From assembly GCF_900182915.1 (NCBI RefSeq), contig NZ_FXUG01000023.1:1-64000 (forward strand): 64,000 bases of DNA, in the 5' to 3' direction. The notes beneath the pieces are model-generated. The model saw only the letters and a list, made by a program, of their open reading frames with translations, had not been told where the DNA came from and made no database searches. Numbering within the stretch: the stretch's first letter is position 1; each line of letters begins with the position of its first letter. The position numbers and the translations under genes were made by a program. This document shows positions 26,542 to 35,662 of the stretch, piece after piece. The stretch comes from Neorhodopirellula lusitana (GTDB taxonomy: Bacteria; Planctomycetota; Planctomycetia; Pirellulales; Pirellulaceae).

Positions 26542-28409
26542 TTCAACTCGATAACATTTCAATCGGATTCCGCGGCCCTCAACTGCTCGACAATGTGTCC
26601 GTGCGCATCCAGCGTGGTGACCGCATTGGCTTGCTGGGGCGCAACGGCGCCGGCAAGACGACTCTCCTTAAACTCCTTGCTGGCGACCTCACGCCCGATC
26701 ACGGTGACATTGTTCCCGATGCGGGCGTTCGTATTGCTCGGCTACTGCAGGAAGTGCCGCGACATATCGAGATGAAGGTCCACGATCTGATGATCGCGCG
26801 GTGCACCGACATCGAAGGCATGGCATCTTCACTTGGCCCTTCGGACCACGAAACACGTGAACCCTGGGAAATCGAACAACTGACGGAGGAAACTCTGTCA
26901 CGCATGGACCTGGATGGCGAAGCGAATTTCCAAGACCTATCGAGTGGCATGAAACGCCGCGTCTTGCTTGCCCGTACTATCGCCGCCAAGCCCGACCTCC
27001 TGCTGCTCGACGAACCGACCAACCACCTTGATATCCATTCGATCCTGTGGCTGGAAAAGTTCCTGAAGAGCTGGTCCGGAACATTGATGTTCATCACTCA
27101 CGACCGTTCGTTCTTGCAATCCCTTGCCGACCGCATTTGGGAAATCGATCGCGGGCGCCTTTTCGACTGGACGTGCGACTACCCCACGTTTCTGCAGCGA
27201 AAGTCGGACGCACTGGACGCGGAAGAAAAACAAAATGCGTTGTTCGATAAAAGACTCGCGGAAGAAGAAGCCTGGATCCGCAAGGGCATCAAAGCCCGCC
27301 GAACTCGAAACGAAGGACGCGTCCGCGCGTTGAAGGCACTTCGTGTCGAGCGAACCGAACGACGATCCCAGGAAGGCACGGCGAAGCTGAACCTCCAAAC
27401 CGCCCAGCGTGGCGGAGCGTTAATCGCCAAGCTCGACAACGTGTCGTTTGACTACGGCGATTCGAAGACCATCGTCCGTGACTTCAGCACGCTGGTCATG
27501 CGGGGCGACAAGATCGGTATCATCGGTCCCAATGGTGCCGGCAAGACAACACTGCTGAAACTGATTCTGGGTAAGCTGGAACCCACATCCGGTGAGATCA
27601 AACTCGGCACCAACTTGAAGGTGGCCTACTTCGATCAACTGCGTGACAAGCTTGATCCCGAAGCAACTGTTGCCGAGAACATCGGCGAGGGCAGCGACAA
27701 AATTGTGGTTGGCGACAAAACCAAACACATCCTGGGATACCTGCAAGATTACCTGTTCACACCCGAACGAGCCCGGACCCCGGTCAAGCATTTGTCCGGT
27801 GGTGAACGCAACCGAGCCCTTCTTGCCAAGCTGATGACGCGCCCGGCCAACGTGATCGTCTTGGATGAGCCGACGAATGACTTGGACGCAGAAACGCTGG
27901 AGATGCTCGAAGAACAGCTCGCTGGTTTTGACGGCACGCTCTTGATGGTCAGCCACGACCGTACGTTCCTAAACAACGTGGTAACCAGCACGATTGTTTT
28001 CGAGAACGATGAAGCTGAAGGTACCGTCAATGAATACGTCGGTGGCTACGACGAATGGGAAGCCGCCAAATTGCGTCGCGAAGGCGAAGCAAGAGAACTC
28101 GGCAACGCACGCGGCACCATCGCACAAACCAAAGCGGCTCAATCAAAAGCTGCCAACGACAAACAAGCGGAACCCGAAACCAAAGCCGCTCGACTGTCCT
28201 ACAACGAACAACGCGAACTGAAAACCTTGCCGACCGAAATCGAAAAACTGGAAGCCAAGATCGCATCGCTGCACACCGAGATGGCCGAACCGAACTTCTA
28301 TCAATCCGGTGGCGATCTCATCGCCCAGAAATCGAAAGAGCTTCAAGATCTCGAATCGACTCTCGAATCCAAGTTCAAACTCTGGGAAGAACTCGAAGCC
28401 CGTTCGTAG
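26538..28409 (+). CDS. ABC-F family ATPase (Uup-like)
   Basis: This is a 623-residue soluble protein with two ABC modules and no membrane domain. Module 1 has GRNGAGKTT, LSSGMKRRVLLAR and LLLLDEPTNHLD. Module 2 has GPNGAGKTT, HLSGGERNRALLAK and VIVLDEPTNDLD. A charged interdomain linker lies at about 225-290, and a C-terminal coiled-coil (NEQRELKTLPTEIEKLEAK, about 555-620) is typical of Uup. ABC-F proteins act on the ribosome or, for Uup, are also linked to branched DNA. It overlaps the preceding ATPase gene by 4 bases. Confidence 0.92.
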   Translation: MIQLDNISIGFRGPQLLDNVSVRIQRGDRIGLLGRNGAGKTTLLKLLAGDLTPDHGDIVPDAGVRIARLLQEVPRHIEMKVHDLMIARCTDIEGMASSLGPSDHETREPWEIEQLTEETLSRMDLDGEANFQDLSSGMKRRVLLARTIAAKPDLLLLDEPTNHLDIHSILWLEKFLKSWSGTLMFITHDRSFLQSLADRIWEIDRGRLFDWTCDYPTFLQRKSDALDAEEKQNALFDKRLAEEEAWIRKGIKARRTRNEGRVRALKALRVERTERRSQEGTAKLNLQTAQRGGALIAKLDNVSFDYGDSKTIVRDFSTLVMRGDKIGIIGPNGAGKTTLLKLILGKLEPTSGEIKLGTNLKVAYFDQLRDKLDPEATVAENIGEGSDKIVVGDKTKHILGYLQDYLFTPERARTPVKHLSGGERNRALLAKLMTRPANVIVLDEPTNDLDAETLEMLEEQLAGFDGTLLMVSHDRTFLNNVVTSTIVFENDEAEGTVNEYVGGYDEWEAAKLRREGEARELGNARGTIAQTKAAQSKAANDKQAEPETKAARLSYNEQRELKTLPTEIEKLEAKIASLHTEMAEPNFYQSGGDLIAQKSKELQDLESTLESKFKLWEELEARS

Positions 28410-28583
28410 TGCCTAGCACAATCGTCCTATCCGGGGTTTGCGTTGACCAGGCAACGGCTAGCTAAAAACACCTTCCAGCGAGCCGTTTTTAACCCGACCT
28501 GCAACTGCGTTCTTCGCGGCTGCACCGGAGAAGGCCTTCACCCCAAAGTCGACGCCACGACTTCGCGTCTAAGAGTACAACCG

Positions 28584-29369
28584 ATGCCGCAACAGCTGAT
28601 GAACTGGTACGACCGCCCGCAATACTTCGACATGGTTTTCCGAGACGAAACCAATGACGAAGTACGCTTCTTTGAAAAGGCGTTCGCGAAGTTAGTCGAC
28701 ACTCCCGTCAAACGACTCTACGAACCCGGCTGCGGAAGCGGTCGACTCGTTGCCGCGATGGCCGGTCGCGGTTACGAACTTGTCGCCACGGACAACAATG
28801 ACGCGATGTTGGCTTACCTGCAAAAGCGACTCAAACGCCGCGGGTTGCCCAGCGAATTACTCAACACCGACATGACTACCCATGTCTGCAAACCGGCTGT
28901 CGATGCTGCGTTCTGTACCTTCAACACGTTTCGCCACTTGCTAGATGCGGACTCCGCCGAAACACACCTACGCAGCGTCGCGGACTCACTTCGGCCCGGC
29001 GGGATCTACATCCTCGGCTTCCACTGCATTCCGCTCGATGCTGACCCGGACTGCACCGAACGCTGGTCAGCAATGCATGGTGGAACCAAGGTCAGCGTGA
29101 CCTTGCGAGTGATCAACTTCGAACGCCGCAAACGCCGAGAAACCCTGAGAGTTTCCATCAAGGCCACCAAAGCGAACGGCCAAATCGAGCGAATCCGAAG
29201 TGAATTCCAACTTCGGCTATACACGCCTGCCCAGGCCAAAACATTACTCAAGAGCGTCGACGACGTTTTTGAAATCGCGTCCGTTCATGACTTTGACTAC
29301 GACTTGGATGAACAACGCAAAATGGACAATGATCTGACCGATGCAGTTTTCATTCTTCGCAAACGTTAA
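28584..29369 (+). CDS. Class I SAM-dependent methyltransferase
   Basis: This is a 261-residue protein from the ATG at 28584; a TTG at 28443 extends the frame without homology. It begins MPQQLMNWYDRPQYFDMVF, followed by motif I LYEPGCGSGRLVAAMA and the acidic motif II VATDNNDAML. A CTFNTFRHLLD segment corresponds to motif IV. The substrate is unknown. It follows the ABC-F gene on the same strand. Confidence 0.85.
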   Translation: MPQQLMNWYDRPQYFDMVFRDETNDEVRFFEKAFAKLVDTPVKRLYEPGCGSGRLVAAMAGRGYELVATDNNDAMLAYLQKRLKRRGLPSELLNTDMTTHVCKPAVDAAFCTFNTFRHLLDADSAETHLRSVADSLRPGGIYILGFHCIPLDADPDCTERWSAMHGGTKVSVTLRVINFERRKRRETLRVSIKATKANGQIERIRSEFQLRLYTPAQAKTLLKSVDDVFEIASVHDFDYDLDEQRKMDNDLTDAVFILRKR

Positions 29370-29430
29370 ACTAATCCGTACAATCGCTTGCCCTATCTTC
29401 CCGCTCCCCACTATTCGACTGAGTCAAACG

Positions 29431-29712
29431 ATGGATCGTCTTGCTAGCATCAAGTACTTCTGTTTGAGCAATGCATTGCTATTCGCGATCACGGGATGCG
29501 GTGGCGGAACGACAGCGGAGCCTGCCCCAACCACTTCGCCTGCGACGGCTGAAAACGCTGCTCAAGCAACAAGCCAAGCTCCCACTAAAGAGCTAACCGG
29601 CGGAATGACCTTGCCAGATGAGGTCCCGATCCAGCCTTCATCGGTGCCAGCCGATTCGGAAACCCCCGGTTCGACCAAGGGAATGCAGCTTCCCGACGAC
29701 TTGTCGCCATAG
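29431..29712 (+). CDS. Small lipoprotein with two GMxLPDE/D motifs
   Basis: This is a 93-residue protein from the ATG at 29431. The signal segment ends in lipobox FAITGC. The mature part is Pro/Ala/Thr-rich and has two related motifs, GGMTLPDEVPI and KGMQLPDDLSP, about 30 residues apart. I do not know a function; the motif suggests a short conserved planctomycete lipoprotein family. It lies 61 bases downstream of the methyltransferase gene and may be in the same unit. Confidence 0.65.
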   Translation: MDRLASIKYFCLSNALLFAITGCGGGTTAEPAPTTSPATAENAAQATSQAPTKELTGGMTLPDEVPIQPSSVPADSETPGSTKGMQLPDDLSP

Positions 29713-29839
29713 CTTTTGCTCGGCTGACGACAACCGTAACTCCGCGAGCCCTGAAATGGGTCGCGCCGACACTGGATCGCAGCCTGCCCACACGGGCCGC
29801 CAGCCTACGCCTGGCCCCAGTCCACACGGCTTCCCTGTC

Positions 29840-29876
29840 AAAAAATGAGCCTAGTTTAAAACAGACCGGGCTAGGC
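29840..29876 (-). terminator. Probable intrinsic terminator of the desaturase gene
   Basis: On the minus strand a 6-bp stem (GCCTAG / CTAGGC, 29849-29854 and 29871-29876) is followed by TCATTTTTTG. It lies about 40 bases after the desaturase stop codon. Confidence 0.5.
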
Positions 29877-29917
29877 AGCCAAAGTGGGCCAGCAATAACG
29901 AGTCATGCGACTCTGCC

Positions 29918-30991
29918 TTAAGAAATTGTTTTCCCAGCGACGCTCACCGCCTTGGGACGCTGCACGTTCTTGGCCAGACCTAGTAGCTCAAAAAGCTGGA
30001 TCACTCGCCACGACATATCAAACTCATACCACTTATGCCCGTGCGCGGCCGACCGCGGGGCAGCGTGGTGATTGTTGTGCCAGCCTTCGCCATGGCTGAT
30101 CAATGCGACCAACCAATTGTTCATGCTGTTGTCCCGGGTTTCGTAGTTTCGATAACCGAAAACGTGACCGAGTGAGTTCACCGACCAGGTTCCATGCAGC
30201 ACAAAGACAGTCCGCATGGCCACGCCCCAAACGCTCCAACTCAAATAGTATCGCCAAGCAACTGACCAATCGCCACCGCTGACGGCCAGGCCAACCAAGC
30301 CGCCAAGACCCGACAACACAATCGCATGTGCGACGAAGACAAAGAACCAACCATCCTTACGCTCTAACTTCAAATAGAACGGGTCCCGCAACAGGTCGCG
30401 CACATATCGTTCGTAGCGACTCGTTCGATCCAAGTCACGGTGCCGGCACACTACCCATCCCACGTGTCCCCAAACAAAGCTAGCTAGCGGCGAGTGCGGG
30501 TCGGGCTGGTGATCCGAATGCTGGTGGTGCATTCGGTGAATTGCAACCCAGCGAGCGGGACTGTCTTGCAAATTGCACATCCCAAGAATCGCCAAGGTGT
30601 GCTCCATCCACTTCGGACAAGTGAAGCCACGGTGGGTCAACAAACGATGGTAACCAATCGTGATCCCCATCATGCCAAACACGAAGTGACCTGCGATCCC
30701 AACGACCAGACCTGACCATGTAAACAGATAGCTAAACCACGCCGGAACGAATGCCGCCAGGGCGACAAGGTGCACCAGCGACAACACGATCACGTATTGC
30801 CACATGATCTGAATCGGCTGCACCTCTTCCGGCTTGGGAATCCGCTGAGGGTCACGACCGGACTCATCGTCCTCGTGCAGCAACTCATCTCCCATTGGAT
30901 CATAAGTAGCAGCGGCGACATCACCGGGCGAGGGCTTTGCAGAAATCGCAGCCGGATTTGATTCGGACCGCATCGTTTCGGAAGTGGACAT
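29918..30991 (-). CDS. Acyl-CoA/lipid delta-9-type fatty acid desaturase
   Basis: This 357-residue integral membrane di-iron enzyme introduces a double bond into acyl chains. The start is ATG 30991; longer frames to 31135 lack homology. The three His boxes are HRLLTH, HRMHHQHSD and HGEGWHNNHHA. Hydrophobic pairs around residues 60-110 and 195-255 are the membrane spans. Such desaturases adjust membrane fluidity. The electron donor is not encoded nearby. The N-terminal 55 residues are polar and probably cytoplasmic. Confidence 0.93.
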   Translation of the reverse strand: MSTSETMRSESNPAAISAKPSPGDVAAATYDPMGDELLHEDDESGRDPQRIPKPEEVQPIQIMWQYVIVLSLVHLVALAAFVPAWFSYLFTWSGLVVGIAGHFVFGMMGITIGYHRLLTHRGFTCPKWMEHTLAILGMCNLQDSPARWVAIHRMHHQHSDHQPDPHSPLASFVWGHVGWVVCRHRDLDRTSRYERYVRDLLRDPFYLKLERKDGWFFVFVAHAIVLSGLGGLVGLAVSGGDWSVAWRYYLSWSVWGVAMRTVFVLHGTWSVNSLGHVFGYRNYETRDNSMNNWLVALISHGEGWHNNHHAAPRSAAHGHKWYEFDMSWRVIQLFELLGLAKNVQRPKAVSVAGKTIS

Positions 30992-31355
30992 CAGGACTGT
31001 CTTGAGCGGGAACTGCGAGGAAAAGAGCAGGCTAGAGAGGGATTCGCTAAGCCCTAGCGTCGGCATTCTTTGCCTATTTTGCAATGCCACTTTTGAGCCG
31101 GCGGGTTTTGCAACCGGAGTGTTCGCGCCTGACAAGCCTCTGACCAGACAACCAGCTCACCCCAGCAATCGCCATTGATGAGCCCCAAACAGCCGGATTT
31201 TTCATGACCGCGCAGCAAAAACGGCCAGGCGTGATTCCTGACCGTATTGAATTCGATTTCGGTGCGAATGACTCGGGGTACGGCGTGGCAGGGCGAAACC
31301 GATACCAGACCTTCCATCCAAACGACATTCAGCTAGCGAGCAAGCGTCGCGAGAC

Positions 31356-31562
31356 CTACTTTTCCTTGTCGTCGGCCTTCTTGACCTTCTTCTTCTTCTT
31401 CAACGAGATTTTTTGGACGCGTGTCTTGGCCATGCCGATGATGTCGGCATTTTCGTCGAAACGATCGAGTTCTTTGAGTCGAGCGACTCGCTCGGCACGG
31501 GTCAGGACGTTGCGGTTCTTGATGGCCCCGGCTTGAACCTTGAGGCTTCGATCCATGGTCAT
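31356..31562 (-). CDS. Small basic protein of the PVC bacteria (TIGR04137-like)
   Basis: This is a 68-residue, very basic protein. It carries MDRSLKVQAGAIKNRNVLTR and AERVARLKELDRF, the signature of the small single-copy protein found in Planctomycetes, Verrucomicrobia, Lentisphaerae and Chlamydiae. It ends in a Lys-rich tail (LKKKKKVKKADDKEK). It is proposed to be RNA- or ribosome-associated, but this is not proven. The start is ATG 31562 or 31556. It is transcribed alone between the desaturase and DUF1559 genes. Confidence 0.85.
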   Translation of the reverse strand: MTMDRSLKVQAGAIKNRNVLTRAERVARLKELDRFDENADIIGMAKTRVQKISLKKKKKVKKADDKEK

Positions 31563-31846
31563 GGGACGAATTCTACGCTGAAAGAGTAATAGTGAACGGT
31601 TTTTTCTTGTGTCGAGCCGCGAATGATAGCCTAGTTGGTCAATACTAGCAACCTCATCGCTGGGGCAGTCTGATGGAGATCTTGTGGCGGCCGAAATCGT
31701 CACTTAGCCCCCCAAACGAACCCTGCCAGCCAATGAAACGAACGCCGGCCTGAATTGCCACTTGCGGGTTCCACACTCCCGTTCATCGGCGTTCACCGAC
31801 GGATCAGTTCAGTCCGTCCGCAATAGATTCCAGGTTAGATCCCGCT

Positions 31847-32869
31847 TCAAGATCCTCGATCGGGCTGCACTTCATCACTGCCAGAAGCAGGATCGCTGTC
31901 AGATTCACTGTCCGGTTGCGCGTCGTCCTGAACTGCCGGCGATTCTCCAATCACTTCGTTGGCAATCCCACCAACAGGCAGGGTTGTGGAATCATTCCGG
32001 CCAACCAGCTTCTGATAGATCCCCATGTCCACCGTCTCACTGAGAAACGAGACAGCGCCATCCCCCATCGCAACGCTCGCACCACCAGCGTGAAGACTTG
32101 CCAGGCCCCCGACAAACAGCGGATCCTTGTATTTTTCGATCGGAACCTCCGCGTTGATCGGGGTGCCCGCGTTCCGAAGACTACTCCGGGTTCCGCTCAT
32201 CCATCCCAAATCAAATTCCGGCGGCGAGAGCTTCTCGCCCACTAGGATCGTGTGCGCCATCCCATCAACGACTTCGTCAAGCAAAACCCAGCGATTCAGC
32301 ATCAATAGGCCATTGCCATCCACCAAGATCGGTCCAGACTGATTCGAATGCATGCCCACGTAGCTGGTCGTATTGGGAACCTGCCGCTGGGAAGACGCTG
32401 GGCATCGCAGGAATGACAAATCCACCTCGCGTGGCAAACGATTCGCCTCTTCATATACACCAAACCGAAAATCGATCGACTGGTAGAGCCCCTCGCGATC
32501 GACGAAAGGCAGTAAACTCGCCAGCCAGTTTTGGTGGTAGGCCCAGCTCGGCTCGTCGCGATCCGGAAGACTGACAACGGGCTCAACCGGTTCATTCAGC
32601 TTGGCGTTGTACGAAAACGTCCCGCTGGGCAAATGACCGAAGTCACTGGCGTACGCCTGGTTCGCCAACACGATTCGAGCGAGATTCTGGTGACAATTGC
32701 TGCGGCGAGCGATGGACCGCATGTCACGGACAATAGGCACCGAGATCGCAAACAGAACAAACAAAATCACCAACACCACAGCGATTTCCAACAACGAAAA
32801 AGCACGGCGAATCGGTGCAGGCGGCATTCGGTACATTGGAGCGGAACACATGGGAGATACAGATTTCAT
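31847..32869 (-). CDS. DUF1559 domain protein with prepilin-like N-terminus (second copy)
   Basis: This is a 340-residue protein. Residues about 22-45 match the pseudopilin helix (RRAFSLLEIAVVLVILFVLF, with the Glu after SLL). DUF1559 blocks follow, including SNCHQNLARIVLANQAYASD and ASVAMGDGAVSFLSE. It is shorter and more divergent than the copy at 5357-6577. The start is uncertain, with other in-frame ATGs at 32851 and 32827. Residues after about 300 form an acidic Ser/Asp-rich tail. Confidence 0.82.
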   Translation of the reverse strand: MKSVSPMCSAPMYRMPPAPIRRAFSLLEIAVVLVILFVLFAISVPIVRDMRSIARRSNCHQNLARIVLANQAYASDFGHLPSGTFSYNAKLNEPVEPVVSLPDRDEPSWAYHQNWLASLLPFVDREGLYQSIDFRFGVYEEANRLPREVDLSFLRCPASSQRQVPNTTSYVGMHSNQSGPILVDGNGLLMLNRWVLLDEVVDGMAHTILVGEKLSPPEFDLGWMSGTRSSLRNAGTPINAEVPIEKYKDPLFVGGLASLHAGGASVAMGDGAVSFLSETVDMGIYQKLVGRNDSTTLPVGGIANEVIGESPAVQDDAQPDSESDSDPASGSDEVQPDRGS

Positions 32870-33062
32870 GAAAAGAACCTAGCTGGCACGGTCATACCAT
32901 TCCAAATGGCAGGCGGGGGTTTATGGTGATGCAGTTCATTTCCCGAGACAACCATCCCTGCGATCTGCACCAAGCGCAAATCGACTTCCAATCCCTCACG
33001 GGCCAGGAATCCAGTCGAAGCCCGATTCCTGCAGAAGCCCCCGCGACTGTCCCTACGAAAAA

Positions 33063-34133
33063 ATGATTTTCGAAAAAGTGATTCCTGTGAATTGCATTCC
33101 AACTTGGCGTCTGGCAATACTCGCCACCATCTTGACCGCTGAAGCACTCACCTCACCGGCTCGATGCGCCGCTGAACCCTTCACGGTCATGACATGGAAT
33201 CTGGAATGGTTCTACGACGACGCCAAGAAAGACAATTACAGCGACCTGGCGATCGAAAAAGCCTCGCCTTCCCGCGGACAATGGAACTGGCGAAGGGACG
33301 CCGCCGCGACCGCCATCGCCAAGATTGCCCCCTCGGTGGCCGCGGTTCAAGAAATCGAGGGCCAGCGAGTCCTTTGGTACCTCACCCGGTCCCTCGAACG
33401 AGACCACAAGCTGAAGTACGACGAGTTCGTCATCCAGGGCAACGACCACTTCACCGAACAAGATGTTGGCTTGCTGGTGCGATCCCCCGTCGACCTGTTT
33501 TCCGTCATGCGAGGGAACGTCACATCTCGCATGAACCGAGACACCTTCGGTTCCGTTTCCAAGCACGTTGCCGCCTTCATTGAAGTCCCCATCGGCCAGA
33601 CAACCAAAGACCAGACGACCGAGACGATCCTGATCGTAAACGTTCACTTGAGATCCCGTGACGTCGGCGATCCGATCCGCAAAAAACAAGCGGCAAGTCT
33701 CAACGAATGGATCAATGGTTGGACACGCCACGCCCCCACGACCCCAGTCATTGTCTTGGGTGACTTCAACACCGAACAGGTTGCCGAAAACGTCGACCCT
33801 CGTAGCGAGCTTGCAATCCTGATGTCACGCTCCACCGTGGACCCCAGCGACGATCTTATCGATCTGCACGATCGGATCCCCAAGAGTGGAAGACAGACAC
33901 ACCTGTTGAAGGGCAAACAGTTTGACCGCATCCTGGTCAGCCGGTCTCTCGTCGAAGACACTCCCAACGTGCCGGACCTCGTCTTGTCCAACGTCAAAGT
34001 GCGTCGCGACGTCGTCATCCGCGGTCGTGGCGATACCCCAACCGAACACTGGGACGACTACTGGGGACAACCCGACGACCAACGCGACCTAAGTGATCAT
34101 TATCCCGTTGTTGCTGAGTTTGAAATTAGATGA
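33063..34133 (+). CDS. Secreted endonuclease/exonuclease/phosphatase-family protein
   Basis: This is a 356-residue protein. A signal peptide of about 36 residues ends ARCAAEP. The EEP fold is recognisable by MTWNLEWF (Asn), the AVQEIEG motif (catalytic Glu), VNVHLRS, VIVLGDFNTEQ (Asp, Asn), and the terminal LSDHYPVVAEF (Asp-His). It may act as an extracellular nuclease or phosphodiesterase; the substrate cannot be assigned. The stop overlaps the start of the S4-domain gene (ATGA, 34130-34133). Confidence 0.85.
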   Translation: MIFEKVIPVNCIPTWRLAILATILTAEALTSPARCAAEPFTVMTWNLEWFYDDAKKDNYSDLAIEKASPSRGQWNWRRDAAATAIAKIAPSVAAVQEIEGQRVLWYLTRSLERDHKLKYDEFVIQGNDHFTEQDVGLLVRSPVDLFSVMRGNVTSRMNRDTFGSVSKHVAAFIEVPIGQTTKDQTTETILIVNVHLRSRDVGDPIRKKQAASLNEWINGWTRHAPTTPVIVLGDFNTEQVAENVDPRSELAILMSRSTVDPSDDLIDLHDRIPKSGRQTHLLKGKQFDRILVSRSLVEDTPNVPDLVLSNVKVRRDVVIRGRGDTPTEHWDDYWGQPDDQRDLSDHYPVVAEFEIR

Positions 34134-34375
34134 GCGAAACCAACACACCTCCCAATCCTCAACCCATGATTCGGCTGGATGATTTCCTGAAAGCGGCCGG
34201 CGTGGTGGGTACCGGTGGCGAAGCCAAAGTCCGAATCCAAGCGGGCGAGGTATTGGTGAACGACGAAGTCGAAACACGACGCCGAAAACAACTGCATGCC
34301 GGCGACACCGTGAACTGGAACAGCCAATTGTGGGTAGTCGACTTTGACGACGAAGAAACGCAAAGCGATCTTTAG
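34130..34375 (+). CDS. S4-domain RNA-binding protein (YbcJ-like)
   Basis: This 81-residue cytoplasmic protein is almost entirely one S4 domain. It has the pattern RLDDFLKAAGVVGTGGEAKV, then IQAGEVLVNDEVETRRRKQL, then HAGDTV. Such proteins (YbcJ, RluA-type stand-alone S4) bind structured RNA. It overlaps the endonuclease-family gene by 4 bases, so it is translated by coupling even though the partner is secreted. Confidence 0.9.
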   Translation: MSETNTPPNPQPMIRLDDFLKAAGVVGTGGEAKVRIQAGEVLVNDEVETRRRKQLHAGDTVNWNSQLWVVDFDDEETQSDL

Positions 34376-34441
34376 GCCAAATCAACTTTCGCACGACCAT
34401 CGTAGGATACGCTGCCATTCACTACTGTCGTTTAAAAACAC

Positions 34442-35271
34442 GTGCCGTGCAGAAGGTCACCCATCGATTGTGAGGCGGCCCTACGGAATCCCCAAAACGC
34501 CAATGAACCGCTGGGGCAGGCAGGTCAGATTGCACCATTGATTTCAAACGGTAACGCATTTCCTGCGAAAGCACGTCGGAACCATTCATATCAGCGTATC
34601 CACGATGAACCAGAGATAGCTTCCGCCGAACTTGCTACGGAGGAAGCACACTTAGCAGCGACGGACCATGGGATCCCGCTCGGACAGGTCGCGGTCGACT
34701 CAAAGTCCAACGAGATCATTGCAGTCCCCAAGCTGCTTGACACGATGGAGCTTGAGGGAACGACCATCCCAAACTTGCAACCGCAATCGAGCAAGCGTTC
34801 ATTGGTTCACATGATGAGGGTTTGGTGGAGTCAGGATTTCGGTCCAAGACAGTCCGTGAGAAAGGCCAGGGGCGTCAGCAAATGAGGAGCGACTGTGTTG
34901 CTCCGGTTCCGGAATCGATGAAGGCATGGCCTGGCATCCAGAGCATCGGTCAAGCGATTAACATCACGTCCAGCGGTGAGAAAGAAACGAGCGAAACCCG
35001 CTACTGCATCAGCAGTCAGGCCCCAAGGCCGGTGAGCTTTCCGAGTCGGTCCGAAAGCACTGGGGTACTGAAAGCATGCACTGGGTTCTCGACGTTGTTG
35101 ATCGGTGAAGACGCCAGACGGATACGCACCGGCCACGCGGTTGAGAACATGAGTTTCACGAAGAAGTTCGTCACATACTGACTGAGGCAAGACCCTTCGA
35201 AGACAAGTCTCAAGGGCAAACGAAAGAGTGCCGGATGGAACATCCGATTTTCTTCAAAAGCTCCTGGGTAG
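34442..35271 (+). pseudogene. Decayed ISAs1-family transposase
   Basis: Pieces in shifting plus-strand frames match an ISAs1 transposase in order. They include LGQVAVDSKSNEIIAVPKLL (34677-34740 region), a gap where the DAMGCQ catalytic core should be, and PESMKAWPGIQSIGQ with TRYCISSQAP (34910-35020). These are followed by SRSESTGVLKACTGF (35040-35090), DARRIRTGHAVENMS (35110-35160), and a tail KTSLKGKRKSAGWN ending at a TAG (35269-35271). The missing core and frameshifts mean it is inactive. Insertion ends were not identified. Confidence 0.75.
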
Positions 35272-35662
35272 CGGATAATTTGATGCGATGGCCGTGCCCC
35301 ACGAAAAAACACAGAGAACGGATCACCAGGAACAACTCGCTAGGCTTTGGCCAGTGTTTTACTAGATTCAATTGATGTCAAAGTGTTTTTTGGGTGGCCG
35401 GCGCAAGAAGCGACCAACCCAGCGGAGCGAATTTACGGAAAGCCCCCGCACACATTCCGACTCTTAATACGAATGGGCGCACCCGACACACTTGCCAGGT
35501 TCTCCAATAGAGTCTCACTAGCTTGCAAACCGCAAGACCAGCAAGTCACCAAGGGCTACGCCTAGAGTCGGGCAGGACCAAGATTTTCATGCTTGACAAA
35601 GCTGTCCCCCCCCCCCTAGCCTTAACCTGCGGGCGATTAAATTTGAGCACAGCCAAGAGGCC
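35272..35662. other. Gene-free region after the ISAs1 remnant
   Basis: About 390 bases without a supported gene. It contains an 11-base C homopolymer at 35606-35616. It probably includes the promoter of the downstream DUF1573-like gene. Confidence 0.4.

Noticed and set aside
28443-28583. N-terminal extension of the methyltransferase from a TTG
   Set aside because: The 47 extra residues resemble no methyltransferase N-terminus, and the ATG at 28584 begins the conserved region.
35606-35616. C homopolymer as a phase-variation tract
   Set aside because: It is in a gene-free stretch beside a dead transposase and is not within a promoter or reading frame that I can identify.
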